A stretch of DNA of 33,757 nt, from contig JACKIG010000036.1 in NCBI GenBank assembly GCA_020638595.1, forward strand, positions 1-33,757, given 5' to 3'. The stretch is from Rhodospirillaceae bacterium. GTDB lineage: Bacteria; Pseudomonadota; Alphaproteobacteria; DSM-16000; Inquilinaceae. A program made the translations under genes and the position numbers. The notes under the pieces are model-generated. The model was given only the letters and a program-made list of their open reading frames with translations. It searched no databases and had not been told where the DNA came from. Shown in pieces: positions 1-6,712 of the stretch (its first letter is position 1; every line of letters begins with the position of its first letter).

Positions 1-1
1 C

Positions 2-1003
2 CTTGCCCTGCTTCGCGCATCCGACGCAGCCGGATATCGCCTGCGCGATACGTCGGACTTGCCGAGCCTGGGCCTGATCATGCTGACCTTCGACCTGCCC
101 GAAGGTGTCACCGGGCCGCAGGCCATTCAAGACCTGGAAGCGGCGGAGCCCGCATCGGTCGTCGGGGTCAATCATGCCTACACGTTGCAGCAGGGCGTGG
201 GCGGCGCGGATGCCTTCGACTATGCCGATCAATTGGTGCACTGGCCGTCCGACGGTTGCCGGGCCCTGGCGCCGGCCGGGCTGATCGACACCGCCGTCGA
301 CCCCGGCGCACCCGGGCTGGCCGGGGTCCGGGTGATCGGCCGCAGGTTCGTGACCGGTGGCGAGGCACCGACCCGCCACGGCACCGAGGTTGCCACGGTC
401 CTGGCCGACCCGCGGCGACTGCGCGACGTGACGCTCTACAGCGCCGCCGTCGTCGGGGACACCCTGGCCGGCGAGGCTGCGGGCGTCGACACGCTGATCC
501 GCGCGCTCGACTGGATGGCGGGCGAGGGCGTGCGGGTCGTCAACGTCTCGCTGGCCGGACCGTTCAACAAGCTGCTGGAACGCGCGGTGGGACAGGCGGC
601 GTCGCGGGGGCTGACGATTGTCGCCGCGGTCGGCAACGACGGTCCGGATGCCGATCCCCGCTATCCCGCAGCCTATCCCCAGGTCATCGCGGTGACGGCG
701 GTCGACGCAGACCGCAGGATCTATCGCGACGCCGTCCGGGGTCCGCAGGTGGATATCGCGGCCCCCGGGGTGGATGTGTTCGTGTCAAGCGGGACGACCG
801 GCCGTTTCGTCACCGGCACATCGATCGCCGCACCGTTCGTGTCCGCCCGGATCCTCGCCGATCAGTCCCTTCTGGCCGCCCCGGACGCCGAAGCGCTTCG
901 CCGCGCCATCGCCGCGACGGCGGAAGACCTGGGCGGCCCCGGACCGGACCCGGAATTCGGCGCCGGCCTGCTGCGGGCGGAGACGGCCTGCGGCGTCGTC
1001 TAG
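2..1003 (+). CDS. S8 (subtilisin-like) serine peptidase, 5' end cut off by window
   Basis: The reading frame is open from base 2, so the gene begins outside the window; the TTG at 59 is only an internal codon. The visible part holds the full catalytic triad of the S8 family. Counting from the TTG at 59 these are Asp77 in LIDTAVD, His107 in RHGTEVA and Ser255 in GTSIAAPF. The oxyanion-hole stretch AAVGNDG is also present. Upstream of the Asp, about 60 residues including VVGVNHAYTLQ resemble the end of an I9-type propeptide. This points to a secreted or periplasmic endopeptidase, but the signal sequence is not visible. The gene ends in TAG and converges on the next gene, with several stem-loops between them. 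The substrate is unknown. Family assignment is firm. Confidence 0.93.
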   Translation, partial: LALLRASDAAGYRLRDTSDLPSLGLIMLTFDLPEGVTGPQAIQDLEAAEPASVVGVNHAYTLQQGVGGADAFDYADQLVHWPSDGCRALAPAGLIDTAVDPGAPGLAGVRVIGRRFVTGGEAPTRHGTEVATVLADPRRLRDVTLYSAAVVGDTLAGEAAGVDTLIRALDWMAGEGVRVVNVSLAGPFNKLLERAVGQAASRGLTIVAAVGNDGPDADPRYPAAYPQVIAVTAVDADRRIYRDAVRGPQVDIAAPGVDVFVSSGTTGRFVTGTSIAAPFVSARILADQSLLAAPDAEALRRAIAATAEDLGGPGPDPEFGAGLLRAETACGVV

Positions 1004-1116
1004 AGCCTATTATCGGGCTCCGTGGGCGGCCTTCCTCGCGACCTCTGGGGTCGCGACATCCGGGGTCGGGTCTTGCATTGCCGCTTGTCGGGCTGCTGCC
1101 CGGCACTTCAAGACCC
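1003..1116. terminator. stem-loop cluster between convergent genes
   Basis: Three hairpin-forming stretches lie directly after the protease stop. GAGCC (1003-1007) pairs with GGCTC (1016-1020). CGCGACC (1037-1043) pairs with GGTCGCG (1049-1055). A nested structure has outer arms GGGTCTTG (1068-1075) and CAAGACCC (1109-1116) around an inner hairpin CGGGC/GCCCG (1089-1102). None is followed by a clear T run. The position between two convergent genes fits a bidirectional transcription end, but this is inferred. Confidence 0.4.
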
Positions 1117-1185
1117 CAAGGGCCTCCGTGTCCGCTTCAAGGCGGCCTGCACGGGGCACCGGCATCGGCCGCGTTGTCCGGTCGG

Positions 1186-1638
1186 TCAATTCCCGAACAG
1201 GTCGACGACATCCTCGATGACGTCGGTGGCGATGTTCAACGCCACCAGGCGGTCCCCGGCGATCACCAGGCTGAACCCATCGGGCACCGGCGACAGGACG
1301 TTGATCAGGCCGGCAGGGGCGTACCGGCGGGCGATGCCCGGGGGCAGGCCGCGGCCGCGCGCCACCTGCTGGGCGATCCCCGGCGGCAGGGCGGACAGCG
1401 TGCCGAAATCCCCCGGATGGTTGTGATAGTACGCAAGGGCGGAGTTGCGGTCGTCGAGGGAGAACCGGAAGCTTCCTATCTGGACGCTGACCGACGGTTC
1501 CGACGGAACGGTGATGACGCCCACCCCGTTGCCGCGGTTGAGATGCCCGGGCGGCGTCGGATGCCCGGGCCGGTGGTCGGCCCAAGCCGGTGCGGCAGCG
1601 GCAAGCAGCGAAACCAGGCAGATCAGGGTACGTCTCAT
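1186..1638 (-). CDS. CigR/RcnB-like small secreted protein
   Basis: A 150-residue protein with a typical signal peptide (residues 1-20, MRRTLICLVSLLAAAAPAWA, then DHRP). The mature part has a Pro/Gly/His-rich start and then two LPPGIA motifs (LPPGIAQQ and LPPGIARRYAP). This paired motif is characteristic of the RcnB and CigR groups of periplasmic proteins. In other bacteria these are linked to nickel/cobalt homeostasis or to antivirulence regulation. The C-terminal half is a small domain ending VDLFGN. The ATG at 1638 is chosen over far upstream starts because it begins the signal peptide. The upstream GAGTGACGC sequence is nearly the same as the one before the DM13 gene. Function is inferred from family resemblance only. 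Confidence 0.72.
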   Translation of the reverse strand: MRRTLICLVSLLAAAAPAWADHRPGHPTPPGHLNRGNGVGVITVPSEPSVSVQIGSFRFSLDDRNSALAYYHNHPGDFGTLSALPPGIAQQVARGRGLPPGIARRYAPAGLINVLSPVPDGFSLVIAGDRLVALNIATDVIEDVVDLFGN

Positions 1639-1830
1639 GGCGTCACTCTCGGTTTTCGACGGCCGCCCAGTCTCGGTCGCATCTGCGGCAGGAATGCGGC
1701 CGGCCCTCTGCGGCGCATCGTCATCAGGCGAAGGCGTTCCTGGTGTGAAAACCGTTGGAATCGCCGATCCATCCATCGCGGCGCCCTGTCGGCTGCGCCG
1801 TCCGTCCGATGCGAAGGACCCACGGCCTGC

Positions 1831-1851
1831 CCGGCGACCCGACGTCGCCGG
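1831..1851 (-). terminator. perfect hairpin downstream of the DM13 gene
   Basis: CCGGCGAC (1831-1838) and GTCGCCGG (1844-1851) form a perfect 8-bp stem with a 5-base loop. It lies about 45 bases beyond the stop of the leftward DM13 gene and before the next leftward gene. It has no poly-T tail, so it may be a weak or Rho-assisted terminator. Confidence 0.4.
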
Positions 1852-1863
1852 ATTCGGCCCTGC

Positions 1864-1884
1864 GGCCTGATCCGATGGCGTCGG
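1864..1884. repeat. 21-bp repeat, copy A (inverted relative to 5199-5219)
   Basis: These 21 bases, beginning GGCCTGATCCG and ending GGCGTCGG, are the exact reverse complement of 5199-5219. Both copies lie just beyond the stop codon of a leftward gene (12 and 1 bases away), as expected of a dispersed element that collects at gene ends. Confidence 0.6.
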
Positions 1885-1895
1885 GTCGTCCTGCC

Positions 1896-2357
1896 TTAGA
1901 GCAGGGTGAGATCGGCGGCACCCAGCGGGACGGCGAACAGTTCGCACCACACGTAGATCTGGTTGTAGTCGCCCACGTCTATGCTGGCGGGGACGATGAA
2001 GGTGGCGGCACCGGTGTCGGATTCCAGCGGCCCGAGGATCGTCGCGGTGTCGAATTCTCCGTTGTTGCCGAAGCCGATCACCGGGTCCGGCGCACCGTCG
2101 AAGAAGAAATCGGACGCGAGGCTGACCACCCAGTTCCGCCCATCCCAGAAGACGCTGGCATGACCGCTGGTTTCGTGGCCGCTGCGGCCCGTGAAGCGGC
2201 CGCGCGCGGTTTCCTGGCCGTCGACAAGGTGGGTGGGCGTCGCGGTGGCCGCGGCTGCGGACCGGGATGAACTTGCGGTGGGACCCGACGGTCCGCAAGC
2301 GGCCAGGACCAGTCCGCCGGCGATGGCCATCGCGGCCAGCAAGGTGCGTTGGGGCAT
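1896..2357 (-). CDS. DM13-domain lipoprotein
   Basis: A 153-residue predicted lipoprotein. The signal sequence ends in the lipobox LAAC, so Cys21 would be lipidated. A low-complexity Ser/Ala/Thr linker follows, then a DM13-type domain (about residues 50-150). Recognisable parts are GHASVFWDG, the FFFDGAPDPVIGF stretch, and the closing VWCELFAVPLGAADL. DM13 domains are small beta-rich modules proposed to take part in electron transfer or redox reactions through a conserved Cys; here that would be the Cys in VWCE. The ATG at 2357 is preceded by GGAG at a good distance. The gene is followed by a hairpin and a repeat copy. Domain call is good; role is not established. Confidence 0.82.
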   Translation of the reverse strand: MPQRTLLAAMAIAGGLVLAACGPSGPTASSSRSAAAATATPTHLVDGQETARGRFTGRSGHETSGHASVFWDGRNWVVSLASDFFFDGAPDPVIGFGNNGEFDTATILGPLESDTGAATFIVPASIDVGDYNQIYVWCELFAVPLGAADLTLL

Positions 2358-2657
2358 TACAGCGTCACTCCGTCTGTTGGCGTTCCCGGGACAGGGGGCC
2401 CGGTCGGCACAAGCCAAGGGATACCGTTGAGACGGTTCCGGCCGGCGGAGGATTACGCGCAGCGGCGGGTTTGGCCCCTCACACCTGATCACGATCATGC
2501 GTGTCGACGGGCCGCCGGCGCGCCCGGATGCGGCCGTCGGGCCGGATCAGCGCAAAGGGATCGATATCGCCCGCGGGTGTGACCGGTGTCACTGCCGCGC
2601 CGGCGGCGAACCGGCAAGCTTCATATGAGTGAACACTCACTTCTATGGAGCGATCGA
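2358..2657. other. 300-base gene-free divergent region
   Basis: This stretch lies between the leftward DM13 gene and the rightward small gene at 2658. It holds the ribosome-binding site of the DM13 gene and the palindrome at 2626-2639. A 53-codon GTG-initiated frame on the minus strand (2479-2640) is open but has no good ribosome-binding site, so it is not called. Nothing else is recognised here. Confidence 0.4.
2626..2639. promoter_or_regulatory. palindromic operator, TetR-type in appearance
   Basis: TGAGTG-AA-CACTCA is a perfect inverted repeat with a 2-base centre, located 19 bases before the ATG at 2658. The size and form resemble sites bound by TetR-family repressors. No TetR gene lies in the window, so the regulator would be encoded elsewhere. 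Confidence 0.4.
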
Positions 2658-2912
2658 ATGGACGTGTTTCTGGTGTTCGACGGCGCGGATTGCCGTGCCG
2701 AACCGGGGGATGCCCCCGTGCCGACGGACGAGACGAAGCGGGACGCCGCGTGGCCGCGCAATAACGCGCTGTGGCTGGCCGTGGACGGCCAGCAGGTCTG
2801 GCTTCACCCCATGACCGTACCGGCCGAGACCGTCGTCGCCGTGGATGGGGTGATGCCGGTGGATCTCGCCCAGCTCTGCCATGTCGACGGGCCGGGCGAT
2901 TGCGGGTTCTGA
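2658..2912 (+). CDS. hypothetical protein, 84 residues
   Basis: I do not recognise this protein. It is a soluble, acidic 84-residue polypeptide without signal peptide or membrane segment. It starts MDVFLVFDGADC and ends HVDGPGDCGF, with three cysteines. ATG 2658 is preferred because GGAG sits 7 bases before it. The in-frame ATG at 2625 would place the start inside the palindrome 2626-2639 and lacks a ribosome-binding site. The start placement puts the palindrome in the leader, where an operator would be expected. Coding nature is plausible rather than proven. Confidence 0.5.
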   Translation: MDVFLVFDGADCRAEPGDAPVPTDETKRDAAWPRNNALWLAVDGQQVWLHPMTVPAETVVAVDGVMPVDLAQLCHVDGPGDCGF

Positions 2913-2989
2913 CCGACCGGCGGCCCGCGGCCCCGGCGGCCGGGTGATCCCGGCCGGGGTCGAGGCCATCGCCGATGCCCGTCAAGACC

Positions 2990-3005
2990 GAGAGGGTCCC
3001 CTCTC
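2990..3005. promoter_or_regulatory. perfect palindrome in leader of small lipoprotein gene
   Basis: GAGAGGG-TC-CCCTCTC is a perfect 16-base palindrome ending 25 bases before the ATG at 3031. It could be an operator or a short leader hairpin; no regulator can be named from the sequence. Confidence 0.35.
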
Positions 3006-3030
3006 AAATCAATTCGAAGAGGAAAGAGAC

Positions 3031-3246
3031 ATGAGTGCGTCAAGAATGCTTGCGGTCGTGCTGCTTGCCGGCACCGCCTTGGCCGGCTGTGTCCATGTTC
3101 CGCGGCTGGCGGACTGCTACGACCCGCTGAATCCCGCGGCCACGGACTACCGCGTCTGCCCCATCGACCTGCGCGAGGACCATGGCGGCGGCGGCACCGG
3201 TGGTGGGCCCGCTGCCCCGGGCGGCGGCGACTGGGGTGTGGATTAG
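3031..3246 (+). CDS. small lipoprotein, 71 residues
   Basis: A 71-residue protein with a clear lipoprotein signal: MSASRMLAVVLLAGTALAGC, lipobox LAGC, Cys20. The short mature part has two further cysteines (ADCYDP and YRVCPI) and ends in a Gly/Pro/Ala-rich tail. The ATG at 3031 follows a purine-rich ribosome-binding region (GAAGAGGAAAGAG). A palindrome precedes the gene and a 44-bp palindromic repeat begins 2 bases after its TAG stop. No family is recognised; membrane anchoring is inferred from the lipobox. Confidence 0.7.
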   Translation: MSASRMLAVVLLAGTALAGCVHVPRLADCYDPLNPAATDYRVCPIDLREDHGGGGTGGGPAAPGGGDWGVD

Positions 3247-3247
3247 C

Positions 3248-3291
3248 GCAGGATGACCCCAGGCTGGCTCAGCCTGATGTCTGACGCCTGC
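3248..3291. repeat. 44-bp palindromic dispersed repeat, copy 1
   Basis: The core is CAGGCTG (3260-3266), loop GCT, CAGCCTG (3270-3276); the outer arms are GCAGG (3248-3252) and CCTGC (3287-3291). A second element of identical length and design lies at 5112-5155, and most positions agree. It resembles a REP-type intergenic element and may also act as a terminator for the lipoprotein gene. Confidence 0.65.
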
Positions 3292-3402
3292 TCTGTGCCA
3301 AATGGCAAGAGCCGCGCAGGCGGTGCGGGGGCCGGGCCACGGCCCACCGAAGCGAGGGCGGCAAGCCGTGCCGCCCTCCGCTCCCGCCCCATTTCGTATT
3401 TT

Positions 3403-3425
3403 GGGGACATAATACCTATCTCCCC
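3403..3425. repeat. imperfect palindrome in AT-rich patch
   Basis: GGGGA-c-ATA-atacc-TAT-c-TCCCC is a 23-base inverted repeat with one mismatched position per arm. It is embedded in a locally A/T-rich patch 22 bases beyond the stop of the leftward M28 gene. The sequence looks unlike its surroundings and could be a fragment of a small mobile or REP-like element; this is not proven. Confidence 0.3.
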
Positions 3426-3446
3426 GACCTGGCGGCCGGCGCCGGG

Positions 3447-4430
3447 TCAGCCGGCCGCTGCCACGGCGGCCAGGGTGGCGACCACCAGCCTGGCCACCTC
3501 CGTCAGCCGCGGGAAATTCATGGTCCGGGCAAGGTCCCGGCTCGTATGGTAGAGCGGTGGTTCCGCGCCGCCGTCGTAGAAGCCGATGCAGGGATACCCG
3601 GTCTCCTCGAACGGCATGTAGTCGCTGTTCCAGATGTCGGTGTGTTCTATCGGCAGGGTGGTGATGCCGGCGGCGACCCCGGCGGCCAGCATGGCGGCGC
3701 GTCGCGCGGCGTCGTCGTTGGACGGCGTCGCGTTGCCCTGGTCATATTCGATGAAGACCGGGTCTTCGGGGTGTTTGGGATCGAAGCCGAGCATGTCGAG
3801 GTTGACCATCAGGACGATGGGCCATTGCTGCAAGGCCGCGGCCTTAGCACAGGCGGTCGACCCGATATAGCCCTGCTCCTCCCCGGCAAAGGCGGCAAAG
3901 ACCATCGCCCTGCCGAACGGTTGCCCGCCCAGTATGCGGACGGCTTCCAGCAGGACGGCCATGCCGGATGCGTTGTCGTTGGCCCCGGGCGCAAGGGTTC
4001 GCGGCTGTTCGGAAATGCTGTCGTAATGGGCGCCCAGCAGGACCACACCCGCGTCGTCGCGGGGATTGCCGCAGAGGATGTTGTGCAGCACCGGCCCCGA
4101 CGGCAGGGCGAAGGGCTGCCGCATGACGGCCGACCGCGGCGCGCCGGCGGCGAGGAAGGCGTTTTCCACCCAGTCTTCGACCTTCGGGAAATCGGGTGAC
4201 TCCGACCACCGCGTGCGAAAGGCGCTGAGCGCCCGCACGGTTTCGCGCAGCCGTTCTTCCGACACCTGGCGCGCCCAGTGGGCAGGGTCCGGGTCGGCGG
4301 GCCGATCGCGCATGGCCGTGCCGGCAAGCCCCGCTGTTCCGGTCGACAGGCCGAGGGCGGCCGCAGCGCCGGCCAGAACCGTGCGTCGGGCCAGCGTTCC
4401 GGTCTGCCGGCGGCGTGACTTGGATGTCAT
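3447..4430 (-). CDS. M28-family zinc aminopeptidase, Tat-exported
   Basis: A 327-residue M28 metallopeptidase, a family of two-zinc enzymes that remove N-terminal residues from peptides. The expected metal and catalytic residues are visible: His135 and Asp137 in GAHYDS, Asp152 in GANDNASG, the catalytic Glu184 and adjacent Glu185 in FAGEEQGY, Asp in NLDMLG and His near the end in LYHTSRD. The N-terminus carries an ARRTVLAG motif before a hydrophobic stretch, indicating a Tat signal peptide and export in folded form. The ATG at 4430 is chosen because it places the twin Arg near the start; the longer frame adds 25 unlikely residues. It is transcribed alone. Family and export are well supported; the natural substrate is not known. 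Confidence 0.92.
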   Translation of the reverse strand: MTSKSRRRQTGTLARRTVLAGAAAALGLSTGTAGLAGTAMRDRPADPDPAHWARQVSEERLRETVRALSAFRTRWSESPDFPKVEDWVENAFLAAGAPRSAVMRQPFALPSGPVLHNILCGNPRDDAGVVLLGAHYDSISEQPRTLAPGANDNASGMAVLLEAVRILGGQPFGRAMVFAAFAGEEQGYIGSTACAKAAALQQWPIVLMVNLDMLGFDPKHPEDPVFIEYDQGNATPSNDDAARRAAMLAAGVAAGITTLPIEHTDIWNSDYMPFEETGYPCIGFYDGGAEPPLYHTSRDLARTMNFPRLTEVARLVVATLAAVAAAG

Positions 4431-4567
4431 GGCGATGTCCCGGATGGCGACCGCCGCGGCGGCGGTTTCGCCGGACCACACCCTGCGTGGGCGGCCACAG
4501 GGCATGGGCGGCGCACCGGCCAGCGTACCATGGGTCCCATGCCGCCGGCGCGGCCCTTGTCAGCCGG

Positions 4568-5065
4568 TCAGCGCGCCGGCATCACGGCGAACAGCACATC
4601 CCACGCCGGCACGCCCGCCGCGGCGGCCACCCCATCGAGCGTTTCATCGGGGGATGCCGCCCCATAGCCGTGCTGCTGGAGGGATGCCACCAGGGCATCC
4701 GGCGTGGTGTCCAGCAGCGGGGCGAGGTCGGCCAGGCGGGCATGCGTCAACAGCGGCAGCGCGCGCATGCCCGGGTTGCCGCCGCGGCCGCCCATGGGGC
4801 CGGACACGGCGAACGGTATCGCCATCGCCAGGCATATGGCCAGCGGCACCACCAGCGTCTTGCGCCGGGCGTAGGCCAGCAGTCCTTTCCAGTTCTTCCA
4901 GACATGCAGGGCGAACGGGGCCAGCAGGACAAGGCTCAGCCACTCGTGCATGGCGTGGAACGCGCCCGGCGCCCAATGGAAGAACAGGGCGATGCCGGAC
5001 ACCGCGGAGACGATGAAGAGCCCCGTCGTCAGCGGTGTGGCGAAGCGGTTGATCAGCGTGTGCAA
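4568..5065 (-). CDS. DUF4405-type membrane protein (cytochrome b-like)
   Basis: A 165-residue protein with an N-terminal DUF4405-like membrane domain: three hydrophobic helices around residues 12-30, 42-56 and 70-88. Histidines at 30, 37, 40 and 54 are placed as possible heme-b ligands, as in cytochrome b561-like proteins. After a Gly-rich linker, a soluble tail has the helical pattern LADLAPLL...TPDALVASLQQHGY...DGVAAAAG seen at the C-terminus of this group. The start is a TTG at 5065, behind a GGAGAGA ribosome-binding site; no better ATG exists. A role in membrane electron transfer is inferred from the family and His pattern only. Confidence 0.75.
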   Translation of the reverse strand: MHTLINRFATPLTTGLFIVSAVSGIALFFHWAPGAFHAMHEWLSLVLLAPFALHVWKNWKGLLAYARRKTLVVPLAICLAMAIPFAVSGPMGGRGGNPGMRALPLLTHARLADLAPLLDTTPDALVASLQQHGYGAASPDETLDGVAAAAGVPAWDVLFAVMPAR

Positions 5066-5111
5066 GGGGCTCTCTCCGGCAAGGCGATGTGGGATCGCGC
5101 GCCCACGCCTG

Positions 5112-5155
5112 GCAGGATGACATCAGGCTGCCCCAGCCTGATGTCTGAATCCTGC
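5112..5155. repeat. 44-bp palindromic dispersed repeat, copy 2
   Basis: Perfect inner arms CATCAGGCTG (5121-5130) and CAGCCTGATG (5134-5143) with a 3-base loop, and outer arms GCAGGA (5112-5117) and TCCTGC (5150-5155). It matches the element at 3248-3291 in length, arm layout and most bases. The run ACTAC-ttcat-GTAGT (5156-5170) adds a further inverted repeat at its edge. Confidence 0.68.
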
Positions 5156-5174
5156 ACTACTTCATGTAGTTAGA

Positions 5175-5218
5175 GCCTGATTCACCGATGATGTCGATCC
5201 GACGCCATCGGATCAGGC
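5175..5218 (-). terminator. 44-base imperfect hairpin after the DUF2218 gene, overlapping a repeat copy
   Basis: GCCTGAT (5175-5181), CCGATG (5185-5190) and GTCG (5193-5196) pair in order with CGAC (5200-5203), CATCGG (5206-5211) and ATCAGGC (5212-5218). The structure begins 2 bases past the TAG stop of the leftward DUF2218 gene. Its right half (5199-5219) is copy B of the 21-bp repeat at 1864-1884. It is likely both a dispersed repeat and a transcript end. Confidence 0.5.
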
Positions 5219-5219
5219 C

Positions 5220-5531
5220 CTAATGCGGCTGCCACACGATCTGCATGTCTTCGCGGAAGGCGAACCGCACCAGATGGCGACCGACCACGTCCTGCAGCTG
5301 CTCCAGCTGCGCGGCATCCGGCGCCGTCAGCGCAAGCCTCAGGGCTGCGTCCGGCGCCTCCAGCCGGCAATCGCCGAAGGGGAAGGCGATGTGCCCGGCC
5401 TGGGCGTCGAAGGTGACGGGGCACTTGTGCGCGAAATGCTTGCAGAGCTGTTGCAGATAGCGGGAGGCGTTCGGCGTCGCGACGTCGGCGGCGCTGTGGG
5501 CGCCGCCGGTTGTGGGGGCCTGATCGGTCAT
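5220..5531 (-). CDS. DUF2218 domain protein
   Basis: A 103-residue protein matching the DUF2218 family in length and motifs. YLQQLCKHFAHKCPVTFD near residue 25 is the signature segment, followed by an alternating beta/alpha region and the closing LVRFAFREDMQIVWQPH. DUF2218 proteins often occur beside, or fused to, siderophore-interacting ferric reductases, so a link to iron or other metal handling is reasonable but not shown. The ATG at 5531 overlaps the TGA of the upstream PadR gene by 4 bases, so the two are translationally coupled and share the PadR-side promoter and operator. The molecular function of the family is unknown. Confidence 0.85.
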   Translation of the reverse strand: MTDQAPTTGGAHSAADVATPNASRYLQQLCKHFAHKCPVTFDAQAGHIAFPFGDCRLEAPDAALRLALTAPDAAQLEQLQDVVGRHLVRFAFREDMQIVWQPH

Positions 5532-6085
5532 GCGCTGCGCTCCACCGTCTGGGCGGCCGCGTCCAATGCGGCGGCGATGCTTTCGGCCGTCGCCTGGTCG
5601 ATCGGGCCGCGTTGCAGCCGCAGCCGCAGGGCCAGCTTCAGGTTTTCCATGGCGCGGATGACCGGTGCCGGCGGTGGTTCGGCGCCGCCATGTCCGACGC
5701 GCGCAAGCAGCGCATCCGCAGCCTGGCGGTTGGCAACCAGGAAGGCCTCGCCCTCCGCCGTGATGCGATAGCACTTGCGGCCGCCTTCGGCCGCCTCGAT
5801 GGTCGCGTAGCCCATGTCGTCAAGCCAGGCGAGCGTCGGATAGATGACGCCGGGGCTGGGGCTGTAGCTGCCGCCGAAGCGTTCCTCGATCGCCTTGATC
5901 AGCTCGTACCCGTGGCACGGCCGCTCGGCGATCATGGCCAGAAGAAGCAGGCGAAGCTCGCCATAGTCGAAGACGCGCCCTCCGCGCCGGCCGCCGCGAT
6001 GGGGCCCGTGATGCCCGGCGTGGTGGCGGTTGTCATGGTGATCGGAGGGGTCGTTGGGGTGGGTGTTTCGATATCCGTGTCTCAT
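5528..6085 (-). CDS. PadR-family regulator with His-rich N-terminus (YqjI/NfeR-like)
   Basis: A 185-residue PadR regulator. Residues 1-36 are a flexible tail with nine histidines in the first 29 residues. Residues 38-100 form the winged helix (FDYGELRLLLLAMIAERPCHGYELI, then SPGVIYPTLAWLDDMGY). A C-terminal helical dimerisation segment follows. The same layout occurs in Escherichia coli YqjI (NfeR), a nickel-responsive PadR repressor that controls a ferric reductase gene. By analogy this protein may sense a transition metal through its His tail. It is coupled to DUF2218 by an ATGA overlap. A perfect palindrome begins 11 bases upstream of its start codon, which suggests autorepression. No good ribosome-binding site precedes ATG 6085, so a leaderless message is possible. 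Confidence 0.87.
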   Translation of the reverse strand: MRHGYRNTHPNDPSDHHDNRHHAGHHGPHRGGRRGGRVFDYGELRLLLLAMIAERPCHGYELIKAIEERFGGSYSPSPGVIYPTLAWLDDMGYATIEAAEGGRKCYRITAEGEAFLVANRQAADALLARVGHGGAEPPPAPVIRAMENLKLALRLRLQRGPIDQATAESIAAALDAAAQTVERSA

Positions 6086-6095
6086 GGATGCTGAT

Positions 6096-6134
6096 ATATG
6101 TCACGACATATCGCAAGTCAAGATATATCGTGAC
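6096..6134 (-). promoter_or_regulatory. PadR operator region: perfect palindrome plus partial second site
   Basis: ATATGTC-AC-GACATAT (6096-6111) is a perfect inverted repeat. A second, degenerate copy, ATATATCGTGAC, lies at 6123-6134, about 27 bp away centre to centre. Both sit just upstream of the PadR start in an A/T-rich patch. Sites of this form are typical for PadR repressors, so autoregulation is the natural reading. Confidence 0.65.
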
Positions 6135-6178
6135 CGCATCGAAAAACCCTTCCGATGGGCTGTAGCAACGCGGACCGG

Positions 6179-6712
6179 TCAGGTGGCGTTGCCGGCCCGG
6201 GCGATGGCCTCGCGGATCTTGCGGTGTGCGACGTCGACGCCGGCCCAGCCGTCGACCCGGACCCATTTGCTCGGTTCCAGGGCCTTGTATTGGCTGAAGA
6301 AATGCTCGATCTCCTGCAACAGGATCGGCGGCATGTCGGTATAGGTGCGCACGTCGTTGTAGAACGGCTTCAGCTTGTCGACCGGTACGCCCAGGATCTT
6401 CTCGTCCGCGCCGCTTTCGTCCTCCATCAGCAATACGCCGATCGGCCGGGTGGGCAGCACCGCCCCCGGCACCACGGGCAGGCGTCCGATCACCAGCACG
6501 TCGCAGGGATCGCCGTCCTCCGACAAGGTATGCGGGATGAAACCGTAGTTGCCGGGATAGAACATCGCGGTGTGCAGGAAGCGGTCGACGACCAGTGCGC
6601 CGGACTCCTTGTCCAACTCGTACTTCACCGGCGGCGATCGCAGCGGCACCTCGACGATCACGTTGACGTCTTCGGGCGGATTGGTGCCGATGGCGATCTT
6701 GGAAAGCAGCAT
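6179..6712 (-). CDS. ppa: inorganic pyrophosphatase
   Basis: A 177-residue family I soluble inorganic pyrophosphatase. It hydrolyses cytoplasmic pyrophosphate to two phosphates and so drives biosynthetic reactions forward. The signature DGDPCDVLV carries the metal-binding aspartates Asp66, Asp68 and Asp71. Other conserved stretches are KYELDKESGAL, FYPGNYGFIP, and GEEK-like DEKILGVP. Length is normal for the bacterial enzyme. The ATG at 6712 has an upstream AAGGA. It is read leftward, ahead of and apart from the PadR gene, which has its own operator. Identification is secure. Confidence 0.97.
   Translation of the reverse strand: MLLSKIAIGTNPPEDVNVIVEVPLRSPPVKYELDKESGALVVDRFLHTAMFYPGNYGFIPHTLSEDGDPCDVLVIGRLPVVPGAVLPTRPIGVLLMEDESGADEKILGVPVDKLKPFYNDVRTYTDMPPILLQEIEHFFSQYKALEPSKWVRVDGWAGVDVAHRKIREAIARAGNAT

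Noticed and set aside
1186..2298. A single 370-residue minus-strand gene covering both the CigR-like gene and part of the DM13 gene
   Set aside because: The first 220 residues are Arg/Pro-rich shadow; the real gene begins at the signal peptide at 1638.
2479..2640. 53-codon GTG-initiated minus-strand frame ending THDRDQV
   Set aside because: The segment DPFALIRPDGRIRARRRPVD looks protein-like, but there is no good ribosome-binding site, no known family, and the start lies on the palindrome 2626-2639.
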